This document shows positions 18,026 through 29,763 of a DNA stretch of 64,000 nt, piece by piece. Source of the DNA: Deinococcus sp. JMULE3 (GTDB taxonomy: Bacteria > Deinococcota > Deinococci > Deinococcales > Deinococcaceae); assembly GCF_013337115.1 (NCBI RefSeq), contig NZ_SGWE01000004.1:124001-188000 (forward strand). Reading direction: 5' to 3'. Under the pieces are notes generated by a model. It worked only from the letters and a program-made list of their open reading frames with translations, did not search any database and had not been told where the DNA came from. Every line of letters begins with the position of its first letter. Within the stretch, counting starts at the first letter, position 1. The position numbers and the translations under genes are program-made.

Positions 18026-20188
18026 TCAGGCGAGAGCGGCGGGTGGTTCTGCCGGGGGTTCGGCGCGGCTGCCGACTTTCTGCCAGAAGTACACGGCGGC
18101 GATCAGCGCAAGGGCGCCGAGGTTCCACACGATCTCGGTAGGGATGATCAGGATGAGCGAGGCGACGAGCAGCAGGATGGCCTGCAGGGGGTTGGTGCGG
18201 CGGTGCAGGAAGCGCAGCGTGGCGGCGCTGAACGCGACGAGACCGATGAACGCGAAGAGGATCATGGGGATCGCCTCGGCCCACGTGACGCCGCCCAGGC
18301 GGCCGTTCGCGATGAGCAGCAGCTGCGGGTTGAAGAACATCATGTAGGCCAGCAGCGCGGTGCGCAGTTCGTACTGGAAGGCCTGCACGCCGGTCGCGAC
18401 GGGGTTCCCGCCGCTGATGGCGGCCGCGGCGAACGCGGCGAGCGCGACGGGTGGGGTGCTGTCGGCCATGATCCCGAAGTAGAAGACGAACATGTGTACG
18501 GGGAGCATCTGTGCGGGGTTGGTGGGGTCCAGTCCGGCGATCTTGGCGATGATGGGGACGATCAGGGCGCTCATCAGGATGTAGTTCGCGGTGGTGGGGA
18601 GGCCCATGCCGAGGATCAGCGCGATGAGCTGCGCCATGAGCAGGACCACCACGATGGCGGCGAAGGTGGCGACCTGCGGACCGGCAAACGCGAAGGCGTT
18701 GCGGATGCCGTCGCTGGCGAGCTGCACGATGTCCGCCAGGCCGAAACCCAGCCCGGTGATGGTCACGATGCCGACGATGATCCCGGCGGCGGCGGTGGCG
18801 ATGGCGATGCCGATCATGGACCGGGCGCCGCCCTCGAACGCCTCGATGATCTTCTTCCCGCCGTCGAGGAGGCCCTGCGCGGCGCCGCGTCCGTCACGCT
18901 GCGCGAACACGGCCTCCTGGATGAACATCATGATCAGCATGACGAAGATGGTGTTCAGCGCGACGCGTTCCGGGGTGGCCTCGGGGTTGATGGTCAGGGT
19001 GCCGATCAGGTAGCCCAGCGGCAGCATGTAGTACCAGCCGCTCAGCAGCGTGCGGCGCACCGGGGGCAGTTCGCTTTTGGGCAGGCCCTTCAGGCCGAGC
19101 TTGAGCGCCTCGATGTGTGCCACGACGAGCAGCGCGCCGTAACACAGGAACGCGGGAATGGCGGCGGCGAGGATCAGGCTGCGGTACTCGATGTTCAGGT
19201 TCTGCGCCATGATGAACGCGGCGGCGCCCATGACGGGCGGCATGAGCTGGCCGTTGCTGGAACTGGCGACCTCGATGGCGCCGGCCTTCTCGCGGCTGTA
19301 CCCGGTGCGGATCATGGTGCCGATGGTGATGTTCCCGCCGGTGACGACGTTGCTGACGGCCGAGCCGGAGATCACGCCGTTCAGGGCGCTGGACAGGATG
19401 CTGGCCTTGGCCGCGCCGCCCCGGAAGCCGCCCAGGACGCCCTGCGCGACGCGCATGAACCATTCGCCCGCGCCGAGCTTGTCGAAGATCGCGCCGAACA
19501 GCACGAACAGGAACACGATCTGCGCCGAGACGCCGATGGCAGTTCCGAAGATGCCTTCCGTGTTGGCGAACAGCTGACCCACGACCTGCGGCCAGGTCTG
19601 CCCGGCGTGCAGCTGGAGCTGTGGGCCCAGGTCGCCGCGGATCAGGCCCTTGGGGCCGGTCAGGGCGTACAGCATGAACACGCCCGCGACGATGGGCATG
19701 GCGATGCCGATGGTGCGCCACGCGGCGAGCAGCAGCAGGATGATCATGCCGCTGCCGACCCACACGTCGGTGTTCGTCAGCAGGCCGCCCTGCTGATTGG
19801 CGATGCTGGGGTACTGCGCGATGAGGTACGCGGCGGTGCCGGTCGCGCCGATGCCCAGGATCCAGTCGTACCAGGGCACGCGGGTCTGCGGCTGGCCCGG
19901 CGTCTTGCGGTGTGGGAACACCAGGTACGCGAGGAAGAACGCGAAGCCCAGGTGCGTGGCGCGCAGGGTGAGGGTGTCGATGTTGCCGACCTGCGCGGCG
20001 TACATCTGGTACAGGCACCAGGCGACGGCGACCAGGGTGACGAGGCCGCGCTGCCAGCCGCCGAGTTTGCGTCCGCCGGTCTCGGCGGCCTCGACCATCT
20101 CGATGGCGCGGCGTTCGCCGTCGGTCATCTCCTGGCCGGGTGGGGTGAGTGTGGGGTCGCTGCTGATGGGGCGGGTGGGGTCGCTCAT
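18026..20188 (-). CDS. TRAP transporter permease, fused 4TM/12TM (TAXI type)
   Basis: Fused small (DctQ-like) and large (DctM-like) membrane subunits of a tripartite ATP-independent periplasmic transporter, 720 residues. The N-terminal 35 residues are hydrophilic. About four helices follow (residues 48-150), then the large domain with signature stretches GSAVSNVVTGGNITIGTMIR, SSSNGQLMPPVMGAAAF, GMGLPTTANYILMSALIVP and DSTPPVALAAFAAAAISGG. Start is ATG at 20188 with AAGGA 6 nt upstream. It lies downstream of its solute-binding partner (20399-21367) on the same strand. Substrates of TAXI systems include glutamate and other organic acids; this one is not predictable. Confidence 0.93.
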   Translation of the reverse strand: MSDPTRPISSDPTLTPPGQEMTDGERRAIEMVEAAETGGRKLGGWQRGLVTLVAVAWCLYQMYAAQVGNIDTLTLRATHLGFAFFLAYLVFPHRKTPGQPQTRVPWYDWILGIGATGTAAYLIAQYPSIANQQGGLLTNTDVWVGSGMIILLLLAAWRTIGIAMPIVAGVFMLYALTGPKGLIRGDLGPQLQLHAGQTWPQVVGQLFANTEGIFGTAIGVSAQIVFLFVLFGAIFDKLGAGEWFMRVAQGVLGGFRGGAAKASILSSALNGVISGSAVSNVVTGGNITIGTMIRTGYSREKAGAIEVASSSNGQLMPPVMGAAAFIMAQNLNIEYRSLILAAAIPAFLCYGALLVVAHIEALKLGLKGLPKSELPPVRRTLLSGWYYMLPLGYLIGTLTINPEATPERVALNTIFVMLIMMFIQEAVFAQRDGRGAAQGLLDGGKKIIEAFEGGARSMIGIAIATAAAGIIVGIVTITGLGFGLADIVQLASDGIRNAFAFAGPQVATFAAIVVVLLMAQLIALILGMGLPTTANYILMSALIVPIIAKIAGLDPTNPAQMLPVHMFVFYFGIMADSTPPVALAAFAAAAISGGNPVATGVQAFQYELRTALLAYMMFFNPQLLLIANGRLGGVTWAEAIPMILFAFIGLVAFSAATLRFLHRRTNPLQAILLLVASLILIIPTEIVWNLGALALIAAVYFWQKVGSRAEPPAEPPAALA

Positions 20189-20200
20189 GGGTTCCTTCTC

Positions 20201-20332
20201 CGGACTCCGGTGGACCGGCTTGTCAGAGCCGGTCCATCCGAGCGGATGCGAGTAGGAGCGGCGCGGAGTCCGGGCGTGGAGTCGGCAACCCGGCGTGGTT
20301 CCGGGTGGCTGACGGAACAGACGGGGTCCGCG
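20201..20332 (+). repeat. dispersed repeat, copy B
   Basis: Same family as copy A. Begins CCGGACTCCGG, includes a 9-bp hairpin GGACCGGCT / AGCCGGTCC (20213-20236), then TCCGAGCGGATGCGAGTAGG and GGAGTCGGCAACCCGG, ending near GGGGTCCG. It sits between the TAXI binding-protein and permease genes. Confidence 0.7.
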
Positions 20333-20350
20333 TCATGGGGTGAATGGGAT

Positions 20351-20387
20351 TGGGGGCCAGCCCGAGCGTGTCCCCGGCTGGCCCCCA
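20351..20387 (-). terminator. hairpin between TAXI binding protein and permease
   Basis: Perfect 11-bp stem TGGGGGCCAGC / GCTGGCCCCCA just after the binding-protein stop, no U-run. It probably attenuates or processes the transcript so that more binding protein than permease is made. Confidence 0.5.
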
Positions 20388-20398
20388 GGTGCGGGCCG

Positions 20399-21367
<969 letters not shown>

Positions 21368-21386
21368 GATTCCTCCTTGGGATGGT

Positions 21387-21467
21387 CGGGCAGATGAGAA
21401 GTCTCTGCCCGGGGTGTGAAGAGTAGGCGGATCGTAGCACGGCACCTTTTGACTCAATTGAAAGGTG
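21387..21467 (-). promoter_or_regulatory. TAXI/TRAP operon promoter, operator-like palindrome and leader hairpin
   Basis: Reading the minus strand, an inverted repeat CACCTTT / AAAGGTG (arms 21467-21461 and 21449-21443) overlaps TTGAGT (21457-21452). TACGAT (21436-21431) follows after 15 nt. Further downstream the leader holds a perfect 8-bp hairpin CGGGCAGA / TCTGCCCG (21411-21387) directly before the ribosome site. A repressor site plus leader structure is inferred. Confidence 0.45.
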
Positions 21468-21515
21468 AACCGGGTCAAGCGCACCGCATTCCGGCGTGGC
21501 GGTACCATGCTGGGC

Positions 21516-22298
21516 ATGACGCAGTCCTCTCCCACCGCCACGGGCAGCCAGATCCGCCGGGACGCCCCCCCGATCATCGACGTGCGCGACGTGCACAAGC
21601 ATTTCGGCAGCTTCCACGCGCTGCGCGGCGTGAACCTGCGCGTCCAGCCCGGCGAGGTCGTGGTCGTGATCGGCCCGTCGGGCAGCGGCAAGAGCACCTT
21701 CATCCGCACCATCAACGCCCTGGACCCGCACGATGGCGGGCAGATCACCGTGGACAGCATTCCGCTGGACGGCAAGGGCAACCTGGACGCCATCCGGCGC
21801 GAGGTCGGCATGGTGTTCCAGTCGTTCAACCTCTTCCCGCACCTGACCGTGCTGGAGAACATCACGCTGGCGCCCACACGCGTGCGCAAGGCCAGCAAGG
21901 CCGACGCGGACAGGCGCGGCCTGGAGCTGCTGCGCCGCGTGGGCATCGAGGAGCAGGCGCACAAGTACCCGGCGCAGCTGTCGGGCGGGCAACAGCAGCG
22001 CGTCGCGATCGCTCGCGCCCTGGCGATGGAACCCAAGGTGATGCTGTTCGACGAGCCCACCAGCGCCCTGGACCCCGAGATGATCAAGGAGGTGCTGGAC
22101 GTCATGAAGGAACTGGCCCGCACCGGCATGACCATGCTGGTCGTCACGCACGAGATGGGCTTCGCGCGCGAGGTCGCCGACCGCATCCTGTTCTTCGATC
22201 AGGGCAACATCGTCGAGGACACCACCCCGGAAGCCTTCTACCAGAACCCGCAGCACGAGCGCGCCAGGGCGTTCCTCAGCAAGATCCTCGGCCACTGA
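21516..22298 (+). CDS. amino-acid-type ABC transporter ATP-binding protein (GlnQ-like)
   Basis: ATPase subunit (260 residues) of polar amino acid ABC importers. Walker A is [10 protein letters not shown] near residue 58. The Q-loop stretch [20 protein letters not shown], signature [17 protein letters not shown], Walker [15 protein letters not shown] and the H-loop VVTHEMGF are all present. The start is placed at ATG 21516, 7 nt after TACCAT (21503-21508), giving a leaderless transcript; upstream in-frame starts overlap the box. No binding protein or permease gene accompanies it, so it either serves a permease encoded elsewhere or is an orphan. Confidence 0.92.
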   Translation: MTQSSPTATGSQIRRDAPPIIDVRDVHKHFGSFHALRGVNLRVQPGEVVVVIGPSGSGKSTFIRTINALDPHDGGQITVDSIPLDGKGNLDAIRREVGMVFQSFNLFPHLTVLENITLAPTRVRKASKADADRRGLELLRRVGIEEQAHKYPAQLSGGQQQRVAIARALAMEPKVMLFDEPTSALDPEMIKEVLDVMKELARTGMTMLVVTHEMGFAREVADRILFFDQGNIVEDTTPEAFYQNPQHERARAFLSKILGH

Positions 22299-22312
22299 TC
22301 AGCCGACCCTGG

Positions 22313-22345
22313 AGGGTGCCCCCGGTGAACGCTGGTGGGCGCCCT
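22313..22345. terminator. bidirectional terminator between convergent ABC and MFS genes
   Basis: Stem AGGGTGCCC / GGGCGCCCT (one G-T pair) with a 15-nt loop between the two stop codons. Confidence 0.5.
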
Positions 22346-22353
22346 TCTGCTGT

Positions 22354-23580
<1,227 letters not shown>

Positions 23581-23650
23581 GGGGGGCATTATTCACCTTG
23601 AACGATTCAGTCGATCGGCAAGCCGGGACACGCCGGGGGGCGGGGAGCGT

Positions 23651-24562
23651 TCAGGGCAGCACGTCCAGACCGTCGAGGACCACGCTGGCATGCGCCTCGA
23701 CGGTCAGGGCGTGGTCACGGTTGTACCCGCCGGCCATCATGGTGACCACGGGAATGCCCGCGCCGCGTGCCCAGGACAGCACGGCGCGGTTGCGTTCGCG
23801 CACGCCGTCCAGGGTCAGGGCGAAGCGTCCGAAGCGGTCCCCGGCCAGGACGTCCACGCCCGCGAGGTACAGCAGAAGGTCGGGCCGGAAGGCGTCCAGT
23901 GCTGGGAGTGCCTGCTCGCGCAGCACCCGCAGGTACTCCTGATCGGTCACGCCGTCCCCCAGCCCGAGGTCGAGGCTGCTGCGTTCCTTGCGAAAGGGAT
24001 AGTTCCGCTCGCCGTGAATGCTGAGGGTAAACGCCTGCGCCTCGTGTTCCAGCAGGGCGGCCGTGCCGTTGCCCTGGTGCACGTCCAGGTCGAGGATCGC
24101 CACGCGGCGAGCCAGTCCGTCACCCAGGGCCACGCGGGTCAGGATCGCGGCGTCGTTCACGAGGCAGAAGCCCTCGGCGCGGTCCCGAAAGGCGTGGTGC
24201 GTGCCGCCCGCCAGATTGATGCCCCACCCGACCCGCAGCGCGTCGTGCAGTGCGGCCAGGGAACCCCCGGCGGCGCGGCGGGCGCGTTCCACCACCTCGG
24301 CGCTCCAGGGCAGGCCGAAGGCGCGTTCCTCGTGCCGGTCGATCTCGCCTCTGCGCCAGCGGCGCAGCCACAGGGGGTCGTGGGCGCGCGCGGCGTCCGC
24401 CCAGCTGAGGTTCGGGGTGTCCAGCACGGGCAGCAGGCCGCTCAGGCGGTCGCGGACGCCCGCGTACTTGTACGCCGGGAAGCGGTGCCCGTCCGGGAGG
24501 GGGAAGGTGTAGGCGGCGGGGGTCCAGGCGCGGTACGGCCCGGTGTGGTCGGGGTCGGTCAC
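23651..24562 (-). CDS. histone deacetylase superfamily protein
   Basis: Zinc-dependent deacetylase fold (arginase/deacetylase superfamily), 303 residues; bacterial members act on acetylated polyamines, acetoin-pathway proteins or lysine residues. Key motifs are [22 protein letters not shown] with the tandem catalytic histidines, VNDAAILTR, and [15 protein letters not shown] with Asp and His zinc ligands. The third zinc aspartate is in [14 protein letters not shown], and the C-terminal glycine-rich loop is TMMAGGYN. Start GTG at 24562, 7 nt after CAGACT (a one-base variant of TANNNT). The target in this organism is unknown. Confidence 0.9.
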   Translation of the reverse strand: MTDPDHTGPYRAWTPAAYTFPLPDGHRFPAYKYAGVRDRLSGLLPVLDTPNLSWADAARAHDPLWLRRWRRGEIDRHEERAFGLPWSAEVVERARRAAGGSLAALHDALRVGWGINLAGGTHHAFRDRAEGFCLVNDAAILTRVALGDGLARRVAILDLDVHQGNGTAALLEHEAQAFTLSIHGERNYPFRKERSSLDLGLGDGVTDQEYLRVLREQALPALDAFRPDLLLYLAGVDVLAGDRFGRFALTLDGVRERNRAVLSWARGAGIPVVTMMAGGYNRDHALTVEAHASVVLDGLDVLP

Positions 24563-24632
24563 GCCCGGCAGTCTGGCGTGTCCGGCGGGTCGCCTGCGCG
24601 TGCGAGGTCACGAACATCAGGTGCGGGTGAGA

Positions 24633-24762
24633 CGGACTTCGATTGAATGGGAGGCAGAGGCCGCTCTATCCGAGCGAGGCGAGCGGGAGAACGACGGGTT
24701 CCGGGCGTCGTGCTGGCAGATCGGTGGCGTCCCGATCTGCGGGCGGAACAACCGGACTCCGC
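24633..24762 (+). repeat. dispersed repeat, copy C
   Basis: Begins CGGACTTCGATTGA, continues TATCCGAGCGAGGCGAGCGGGAG and GGGTTCCGGGCGTCG, with an inner hairpin CAGATCGG / CCGATCTG (24717-24738), and ends near GGACTCCGCAT. Lies upstream of the Crp/Fnr gene. Confidence 0.65.
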
Positions 24763-24793
24763 ATGTGATCTTCCACACGCGCCGCGGCCCTGT

Positions 24794-24870
24794 TTGACGG
24801 AGTGTTCACACTGTAGGCCGCGCACGATTCGGGGTTGTACAAGGTTTGTACACTCTTGATCAATCGAAGG
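24794..24870 (+). promoter_or_regulatory. control region of the Crp/Fnr gene
   Basis: Contains the perfect inverted repeat AGTGT-TC-ACACT (24801-24812), which resembles a compressed Crp half-site pair. Further on are two TGTACA palindromes 11 bp apart (24836-24852) and a possible -10 TACACT (24849-24854). This suggests autoregulation or control by another regulator. The transcript would have a leader of roughly 90 nt. Confidence 0.4.
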
Positions 24871-24951
24871 ACAGGCGGCCCCCACACGCACGCCCCACCC
24901 CGCTGCGGCACCAGCGCCACAGGCGGATGCACCCCCCAGGAGTACCCGGTC

Positions 24952-25578
24952 ATGACCTACATCTCCCCCACCACCACCCACCCCTACACCGACCCCAACC
25001 GCACCGTCCGCCGCGGCCAGACCCTGTACTACGCCGGGGACGCCGCCCCCAGCCTCTACCGCCTGGAAAGCGGCCTGATGCGCGCTGTGCGCCTCACCCC
25101 GCAGGGCCGCAACCTGACCGTGCGCCACATCCGCCCCGGCGACATCTTCGGCGAGGAATGCCTGCACGGCACCACCCGCGGTCACCAGGTCGTCGCGCTG
25201 ACCGACGCCGTCCTGACCCCCATCCACCCGCAGCACCTGTCGCAGGGCGAACTGTGGGACCTGACCCGCAGCCTCAGCCAGCAGCTGCAACGCATGATGA
25301 CCGACGGCGTCCACATCCAGGACGGCGACCTGCGCGAACGCATCGCCCGCTACCTGCTGAACCTCGCGGACAGCAGCCTGGGCGGCCAGCACCCGGACGG
25401 CACGCGCTTCGTGCGCGCCACGCACGAACTGATCGCCGAGGGCACCGGCGCCACCCGCGAGAGCGTCAGCAAACTCATCGGCGAGATGCGCGACGACGGC
25501 CTGCTGAACCCCGCCTACCGCTGCCTGACCCTGACCGACGAGGCGGGCCTGCGCCTGCTCAGCGGCTACCACGGCTGA
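24952..25578 (+). CDS. Crp/Fnr family transcriptional regulator
   Basis: Global-regulator type protein, 208 residues. The N-terminal cyclic-nucleotide-binding-like beta-barrel runs to about residue 105 ([31 protein letters not shown], shown in parts, and [15 protein letters not shown]). A dimer helix ([21 protein letters not shown]) and a C-terminal winged helix ([20 protein letters not shown], then [15 protein letters not shown]) follow. The HTH resembles Crp (E-x-x-S-K). No Fnr-type cysteine cluster is present. It is similar in general layout to the Deinococcus Crp-like regulator DdrI, but identity cannot be settled here. ATG at 24952 has AGGAG 9 nt upstream. Confidence 0.9.
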   Translation: MTYISPTTTHPYTDPNRTVRRGQTLYYAGDAAPSLYRLESGLMRAVRLTPQGRNLTVRHIRPGDIFGEECLHGTTRGHQVVALTDAVLTPIHPQHLSQGELWDLTRSLSQQLQRMMTDGVHIQDGDLRERIARYLLNLADSSLGGQHPDGTRFVRATHELIAEGTGATRESVSKLIGEMRDDGLLNPAYRCLTLTDEAGLRLLSGYHG

Positions 25579-25596
25579 ACCAGACCTGCCCCCTGC

Positions 25597-25626
25597 ACGC
25601 CGTCCCTTCACCGGGGCGGCGTTTTC
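25597..25626 (+). terminator. terminator of the Crp/Fnr gene
   Basis: Stem ACGCCGTCCC / GGGGCGGCGT with loop TTCACC, followed by TTTTC. Confidence 0.65.
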
Positions 25627-25681
25627 GTGCGCCGCGCACCTCACTGCACACTTTTTCTGTCCGGCACGTAGAATGGCCCGC

Positions 25682-26719
25682 ATGCGTATCCGCCTCGACC
25701 CCTGGCCCGTGGACATAGAAGGCGGCCAGCTGAGCCTCCAGCCCTTCGGCGGAGAACTGATCGACATTGAAACGCCCCGCTGGGCGGCCATTCCCGCCCG
25801 TCCCATCCCGGACCGCCTGACGCAGGTGCTGGTCGTGGACGGCAAACGCCGGATGGAATCCCGCGTGTTCCTCGAAGACGATGAGGGCGGCGCCGGGATG
25901 GGCGGCTTCGGTGCGTACGTGGTGGGCGCCGTGAACCTCTGCCCGCACGGAACGCGGCAGGCGGAACTGCTGGACGTCCGCGCACAGCGGGTGCTGGCGC
26001 ACGCGCCGGGCCTGCGGGTCAATCCCACCGAACTGTCCCCCCGCGATCCGCACACCGGGCAACTGCTGTACGTCCCGGTCCCCACCGAGAGTGCCGACCC
26101 GCTGGCCCCACTGCACCGCCTGCAGAGCCTGATGCTGGACGCCGAACAGGAGCTGTCCCACGCCTACGCCTCGGCCGTCCCGGCGGACGAAACCGACGAC
26201 GAGGAACCCCTGACGGCCCTGACCCTGCAGGACGGGACGCTGCGGCGCGGCGGGGCCAACCTGGGCGGCGCTGTCGTCGGGTACGTGAAGACCATGCAGA
26301 CGCAGTACCTCAGCACCGACCGCGTGGGCCTGCTGTCCAGCCTGAAACCGGGCGAACGCACCCCGATCCTGCACATGAAGTCCGAGACGGGCCGCAGCAC
26401 GCGGTTCACGTGGTACGTGCGGCTGTGCGAGGCGGCGTTCTACCAGCACCCCATGAGCGGTGTCATGCGCCTGGAGATGTACGCCCCGCCGGAACCGGAC
26501 TTCCTGCCCCGCTCGGTGCGTCAGGTGGCGAACCTGTCGGGCACGCTGCTGACGCGGCTGGGCAGCCGCGCGCACAAGGACCCGCGCGCGCCGCAGAACC
26601 TGATTCCGACGGCGGCGCTGGAGCAGGCGATGAACCGCTCGATGGGCAGCGCGGATCTGGTCACGCGGCGCATCCGGGCGCACATCGCGGCGACGTTCGG
26701 GCAGGGGGCCGTGGCATGA
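25682..26719 (+). CDS. nurA: NurA nuclease
   Basis: 5'-3' nuclease partner of the HerA translocase in DNA end processing. The 345-residue protein has an N-terminal catalytic-aspartate strand ([17 protein letters not shown]), a middle domain with the second conserved region ([12 protein letters not shown] containing the metal-binding aspartate) and [12 protein letters not shown]. The C-terminal aromatic and basic stretch [20 protein letters not shown] and [14 protein letters not shown] follows. Start is ATG at 25682, 7 nt after TAGAAT (25669-25674). An upstream ATG lies within that box and is rejected. The stop overlaps the herA start (ATGA), so expression is coupled. Confidence 0.9.
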   Translation: MRIRLDPWPVDIEGGQLSLQPFGGELIDIETPRWAAIPARPIPDRLTQVLVVDGKRRMESRVFLEDDEGGAGMGGFGAYVVGAVNLCPHGTRQAELLDVRAQRVLAHAPGLRVNPTELSPRDPHTGQLLYVPVPTESADPLAPLHRLQSLMLDAEQELSHAYASAVPADETDDEEPLTALTLQDGTLRRGGANLGGAVVGYVKTMQTQYLSTDRVGLLSSLKPGERTPILHMKSETGRSTRFTWYVRLCEAAFYQHPMSGVMRLEMYAPPEPDFLPRSVRQVANLSGTLLTRLGSRAHKDPRAPQNLIPTAALEQAMNRSMGSADLVTRRIRAHIAATFGQGAVA

Positions 26720-28521
26720 CAGCCGTTGCGAGGGGCGCAGTGGTGGGCATGGTGCTGGGCACGCAGGACGTGACCCCCGTGAGTTTCTGGTTCGCGGTGC
26801 AGCCCGGCGCGAGCATCCAGCTGGACGATCTGGTGGTCGTGGGCACCCGCAAGCCCGACGGGGCGGAGGTGCGTTTCTACGGGATCGTGGATCACGTCCG
26901 CACCCGGCACGAGGGGGTGACGTTCGACAGTGACGTGCAGGACGTCGCGGCGGGCCTGCTGCCCGCGAGTGTCAGTTACGCGGCGCGGGTGCTGGTCACG
27001 CGGGTCCACCCGGAGAATTTCATTCCGCCGCAGCCGGGGGACGTGGTGCGGCACGCGCGGGACGCGGACCTGCGCATGGCGCTCAGCGCGGACAAGATGG
27101 GCGACCGCGCCTTCCCCGGTGGGCTGCTGGCAGACGGGCAGGTGCTGCCGCTGAACTACCGCTTCGTGAACGGCGAGAACGGCGGGCACATCAACATCAG
27201 CGGGATCTCGGGCGTGGCGACGAAGACCAGTTACGCGCTGTTCCTGCTGCACTCGATCTTCCGCAGTGGCGTGATGGGCGCGTCCGCGTCGGCGGGGCGG
27301 GCGCTGATCTTCAACGTGAAGGGCGAGGACCTCCTGTTTCTCGATCAGGCGAACAGGGACGTGACGACGCGCGAGGCGGACGCGCAGGCGCAGAAGGGCC
27401 TGCCACGCACCCGCTACGACCTGATGAATCTCCCGGCGGAAGCGTTCCGGGACGTGCAGTTCCTCGCGCCGCCCCGGCCCGGCAGCGCGGCGGGCGCGAT
27501 CGTACCGCACGTCGAGCAGCGCGCCAGTGGCGTGACGCCGTTCCTGTACTCGCTGCGGGAGTTCTGCCTGCGGCGCATGCTGCCGTACGTGTTCGTGGAC
27601 CGGGACGCCAGCGTGAACCTGGGCTTCGTCATCGGCAGTATCGAGGACCGCCTGTACCGCCTCGCGCAGGGGGCGGACACGCCATACCTGACCGTGGAGG
27701 ACTGGCAGCCGGACACCGAGCAGCTGATCGACGAGGACGTCCGCTTCGACGAACTGGGCGGCGTGCGGATCAGCACCTTCCCGCAGCTGGTCGCGTACCT
27801 GGAGTACAAACTGCTCGACGCGAACGACGGCGAGGGCGACCGCAAGTGGGTGGGCAAGCAGTCCCCCGCCACGCTGCAGGCGTTCATCCGGCGGCTGCGG
27901 GGCGTGCAGAAGCACCTGACGCCGCTGGTGCGCGGGGACCTGAGTGCCGCGCAGGCCGCGCAGTACCGCCCGGACCCCCTGAAGCCCGGTGTGCAGACGA
28001 CCGTGGTGGACATCCACACGCTGTCGGCCACCGCGCAGATGTTCGTGGTGGGCGTGCTGCTGCGCGACCTGTTCGAGCACAAGGAACGCGTGGGGCGGCA
28101 GGACACGGTGTTCGTCGTGCTGGACGAGCTGAACAAGTACGCGCCGCGCGACGGGGACAGCCCGATCAAGGACGTGCTGCTGGACATCGCCGAACGCGGC
28201 CGCAGCCTGGGCATCATCCTGATCGGCGCGCAGCAGACCGCCAGCGAGGTCGAGCGGCGCATCGTGTCGAACGCCGCCATCCGCGTGGTGGGCCGCCTGG
28301 ACCTCGCGGAGGCCGAACGGCCCGAGTACCGCTTCCTGCCGCAGAGTTTCCGGGCGCGGGCGGGCATCCTCCAGCCGGGCACCATGCTCGTCAGCCAGCC
28401 GGACGTGCCCAACCCGGTGCTCGTGAACTACCCGTTCCCCGCGTGGGCGACCCGCAAGGACGAGGTGGACGACCTGCGCGGCAAGAAGGTCGAGGACGTC
28501 GGGGACGACTGGCTGCGCTGA
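26716..28521 (+). CDS. herA: HerA-type DNA translocase ATPase
   Basis: Hexameric FtsK/HerA-superfamily ATPase (601 residues) that works with NurA. An N-terminal HAS-barrel (residues about 1-110) precedes the ATPase. Walker A reads [10 protein letters not shown] (residues 163-172), a degenerate G-x-S-G-x-x-x-K-T/S. Walker B is [15 protein letters not shown], followed by the sensor-like [17 protein letters not shown] and an arginine-rich stretch. The C-terminus is [16 protein letters not shown]. It overlaps nurA by 4 nt. No RadA or Mre11/Rad50 genes are adjacent, unlike the archaeal cluster. Confidence 0.92.
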   Translation: MTAVARGAVVGMVLGTQDVTPVSFWFAVQPGASIQLDDLVVVGTRKPDGAEVRFYGIVDHVRTRHEGVTFDSDVQDVAAGLLPASVSYAARVLVTRVHPENFIPPQPGDVVRHARDADLRMALSADKMGDRAFPGGLLADGQVLPLNYRFVNGENGGHINISGISGVATKTSYALFLLHSIFRSGVMGASASAGRALIFNVKGEDLLFLDQANRDVTTREADAQAQKGLPRTRYDLMNLPAEAFRDVQFLAPPRPGSAAGAIVPHVEQRASGVTPFLYSLREFCLRRMLPYVFVDRDASVNLGFVIGSIEDRLYRLAQGADTPYLTVEDWQPDTEQLIDEDVRFDELGGVRISTFPQLVAYLEYKLLDANDGEGDRKWVGKQSPATLQAFIRRLRGVQKHLTPLVRGDLSAAQAAQYRPDPLKPGVQTTVVDIHTLSATAQMFVVGVLLRDLFEHKERVGRQDTVFVVLDELNKYAPRDGDSPIKDVLLDIAERGRSLGIILIGAQQTASEVERRIVSNAAIRVVGRLDLAEAERPEYRFLPQSFRARAGILQPGTMLVSQPDVPNPVLVNYPFPAWATRKDEVDDLRGKKVEDVGDDWLR

Positions 28522-28533
28522 GGGGCCGCCTGC

Positions 28534-28580
28534 ACGGACACCGGGGGAGAGGCGCGGTGACCTCTCCCCCCGGTGTCCGT
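28534..28580. terminator. bidirectional terminator between herA and the PrcB-like gene
   Basis: Long stem of about 19 bp (ACGGACACCGGGGGAGAGG against CCTCTCCCCCCGGTGTCCGT, one bulged base) between convergent genes. Confidence 0.7.
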
Positions 28581-28585
28581 GTCGG

Positions 28586-28987
28586 TCAGCGGTCGTTGCC
28601 GGTCGTGCCGGGCAGCGGCTGGCCGTTCTCGTCGATGACGGTGACGCTGCTGTACGCGCCGGGCACGCTGACGATCGCCCAGGGGCTGGTGATGACCTGC
28701 GCGAGGATCGCGCCGGGCGCGGGGGCGGTCAGGCGGACGCGCAGGGTCAGCTGCCCGCCGCTGCCGGTCGCGCTGAGGACCTGAATGCCGTAGCCGCCGG
28801 TGGGGCGCTGACCGAGGAACACGCCGATCAGGGTGCGGCCCGTCACGCTGGGCGGGGTGGGGACGCTGCTCTGGCGGCCGTACGCGCGGGCGTACAGGCT
28901 GCTGGCGGCGCTGGCGGTCGTGGCGACCTGCACGCCGGGCTGGCTGGTGTTGGCGTTGGTGCCGGTGGCGATCTGGCTGAGGGTCAC
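28586..28987 (-). CDS. PrcB C-terminal domain-like protein
   Basis: 133 residues. The C-terminal two thirds (RTLIGVFLGQRPTGGYGIQV, then QLTLRVRLTAPAPGAILAQV and TSPWAIVSVPG) match the pattern of the PrcB_C domain found in extracytoplasmic protease-complex subunits. No signal peptide is seen on this frame. GTG start overlaps the stop of the upstream lipoprotein gene (GTGA), so the two are produced together and the pair may act in the envelope. No protease gene is adjacent. Assignment rests on pattern recognition only. Confidence 0.65.
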   Translation of the reverse strand: MTLSQIATGTNANTSQPGVQVATTASAASSLYARAYGRQSSVPTPPSVTGRTLIGVFLGQRPTGGYGIQVLSATGSGGQLTLRVRLTAPAPGAILAQVITSPWAIVSVPGAYSSVTVIDENGQPLPGTTGNDR

Positions 28988-29670
28988 GTTGCCTCCGGGG
29001 GTGGGGTGACAGGCGCAGGGGTGACGGGCGTGGGGCGGGGAGGCTGGATCTGCGCGGTGGGCACGCTGCTCAGGATGTACAGGTCGCTGCGCAGGTGCTC
29101 GGTGGGTGCGGGCTCCACCGCCAGGGCCGGGGCGGGCTGGTTGGCGAGGACCGCGACGGCCAGCGGACCCTGGGGGCGCAGGGTGTCGCTCAGGACGCGG
29201 GCCTCGTCGTCCGTGAGCTGCCCGGCGCCCTGCAGGCCGTCCACGCGGGTGCCGCCGACCGTGCCGCTGGTGCCGTTCAGGCGGGTCCAGCTCTGCCCGT
29301 CGGTGTAGTACACGGCGCTGATCTGCGCGCCGCTGGCGGGCGTGACGTTGAACGCGCTGCCCTGACGGGTGACGGTGACCTGCGCGGCGATGGGGGTGGT
29401 GGCCTCGCGGTAGGTGGCCTTGCCGTTCACGCTGAGGCTGCCGGGCGTTGCGATGGGGTCCTGCACCTGGGCGCGCAGGTCGGCGGTCTGACTGCCGAGT
29501 TTCACGCTGCTTCCGCTGCCCTGCAGGGTCCCGTACACCCAGACGACGCGTTCCTGCGCGCCGCCGTACAGGACGGCCTCATGGACTTTCAGGTTGCCGG
29601 GGCCGGTCATGGAGCATGCGCTGAGCAGTCCAGCGCCGAGGAGGGCGGCGGCGAGCAGGGTTCGTTTCAT
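28984..29670 (-). CDS. lipoprotein of unknown function
   Basis: 228-residue protein with a lipoprotein signal peptide: MKRTLLAAALLGAGLLSAC, lipobox LLSAC with the acylated cysteine. The mature part is beta-rich (HEAVLYGGAQERVVWVYGTL; GGKATYREATTPIAAQVTVT-like strands). It ends in a proline-rich tail (QPPRPTPVTPAPVTPPPEAT). ATG at 29670 lies 7 nt after TAAGCT (leaderless), excluding 14 upstream residues. It overlaps the PrcB-like gene by 4 nt. Function unknown; an envelope quality-control role with the PrcB-like partner is a guess. Confidence 0.75.
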   Translation of the reverse strand: MKRTLLAAALLGAGLLSACSMTGPGNLKVHEAVLYGGAQERVVWVYGTLQGSGSSVKLGSQTADLRAQVQDPIATPGSLSVNGKATYREATTPIAAQVTVTRQGSAFNVTPASGAQISAVYYTDGQSWTRLNGTSGTVGGTRVDGLQGAGQLTDDEARVLSDTLRPQGPLAVAVLANQPAPALAVEPAPTEHLRSDLYILSSVPTAQIQPPRPTPVTPAPVTPPPEAT

Positions 29671-29763
29671 GCGTCCCAGCTTATGAGCGCAGTCTGACCG
29701 TGGACTGAACACCGCCTTTCAGAAACCCTGACGCTTGGCGGCGCGGCCAGACGGCATCTCCGG

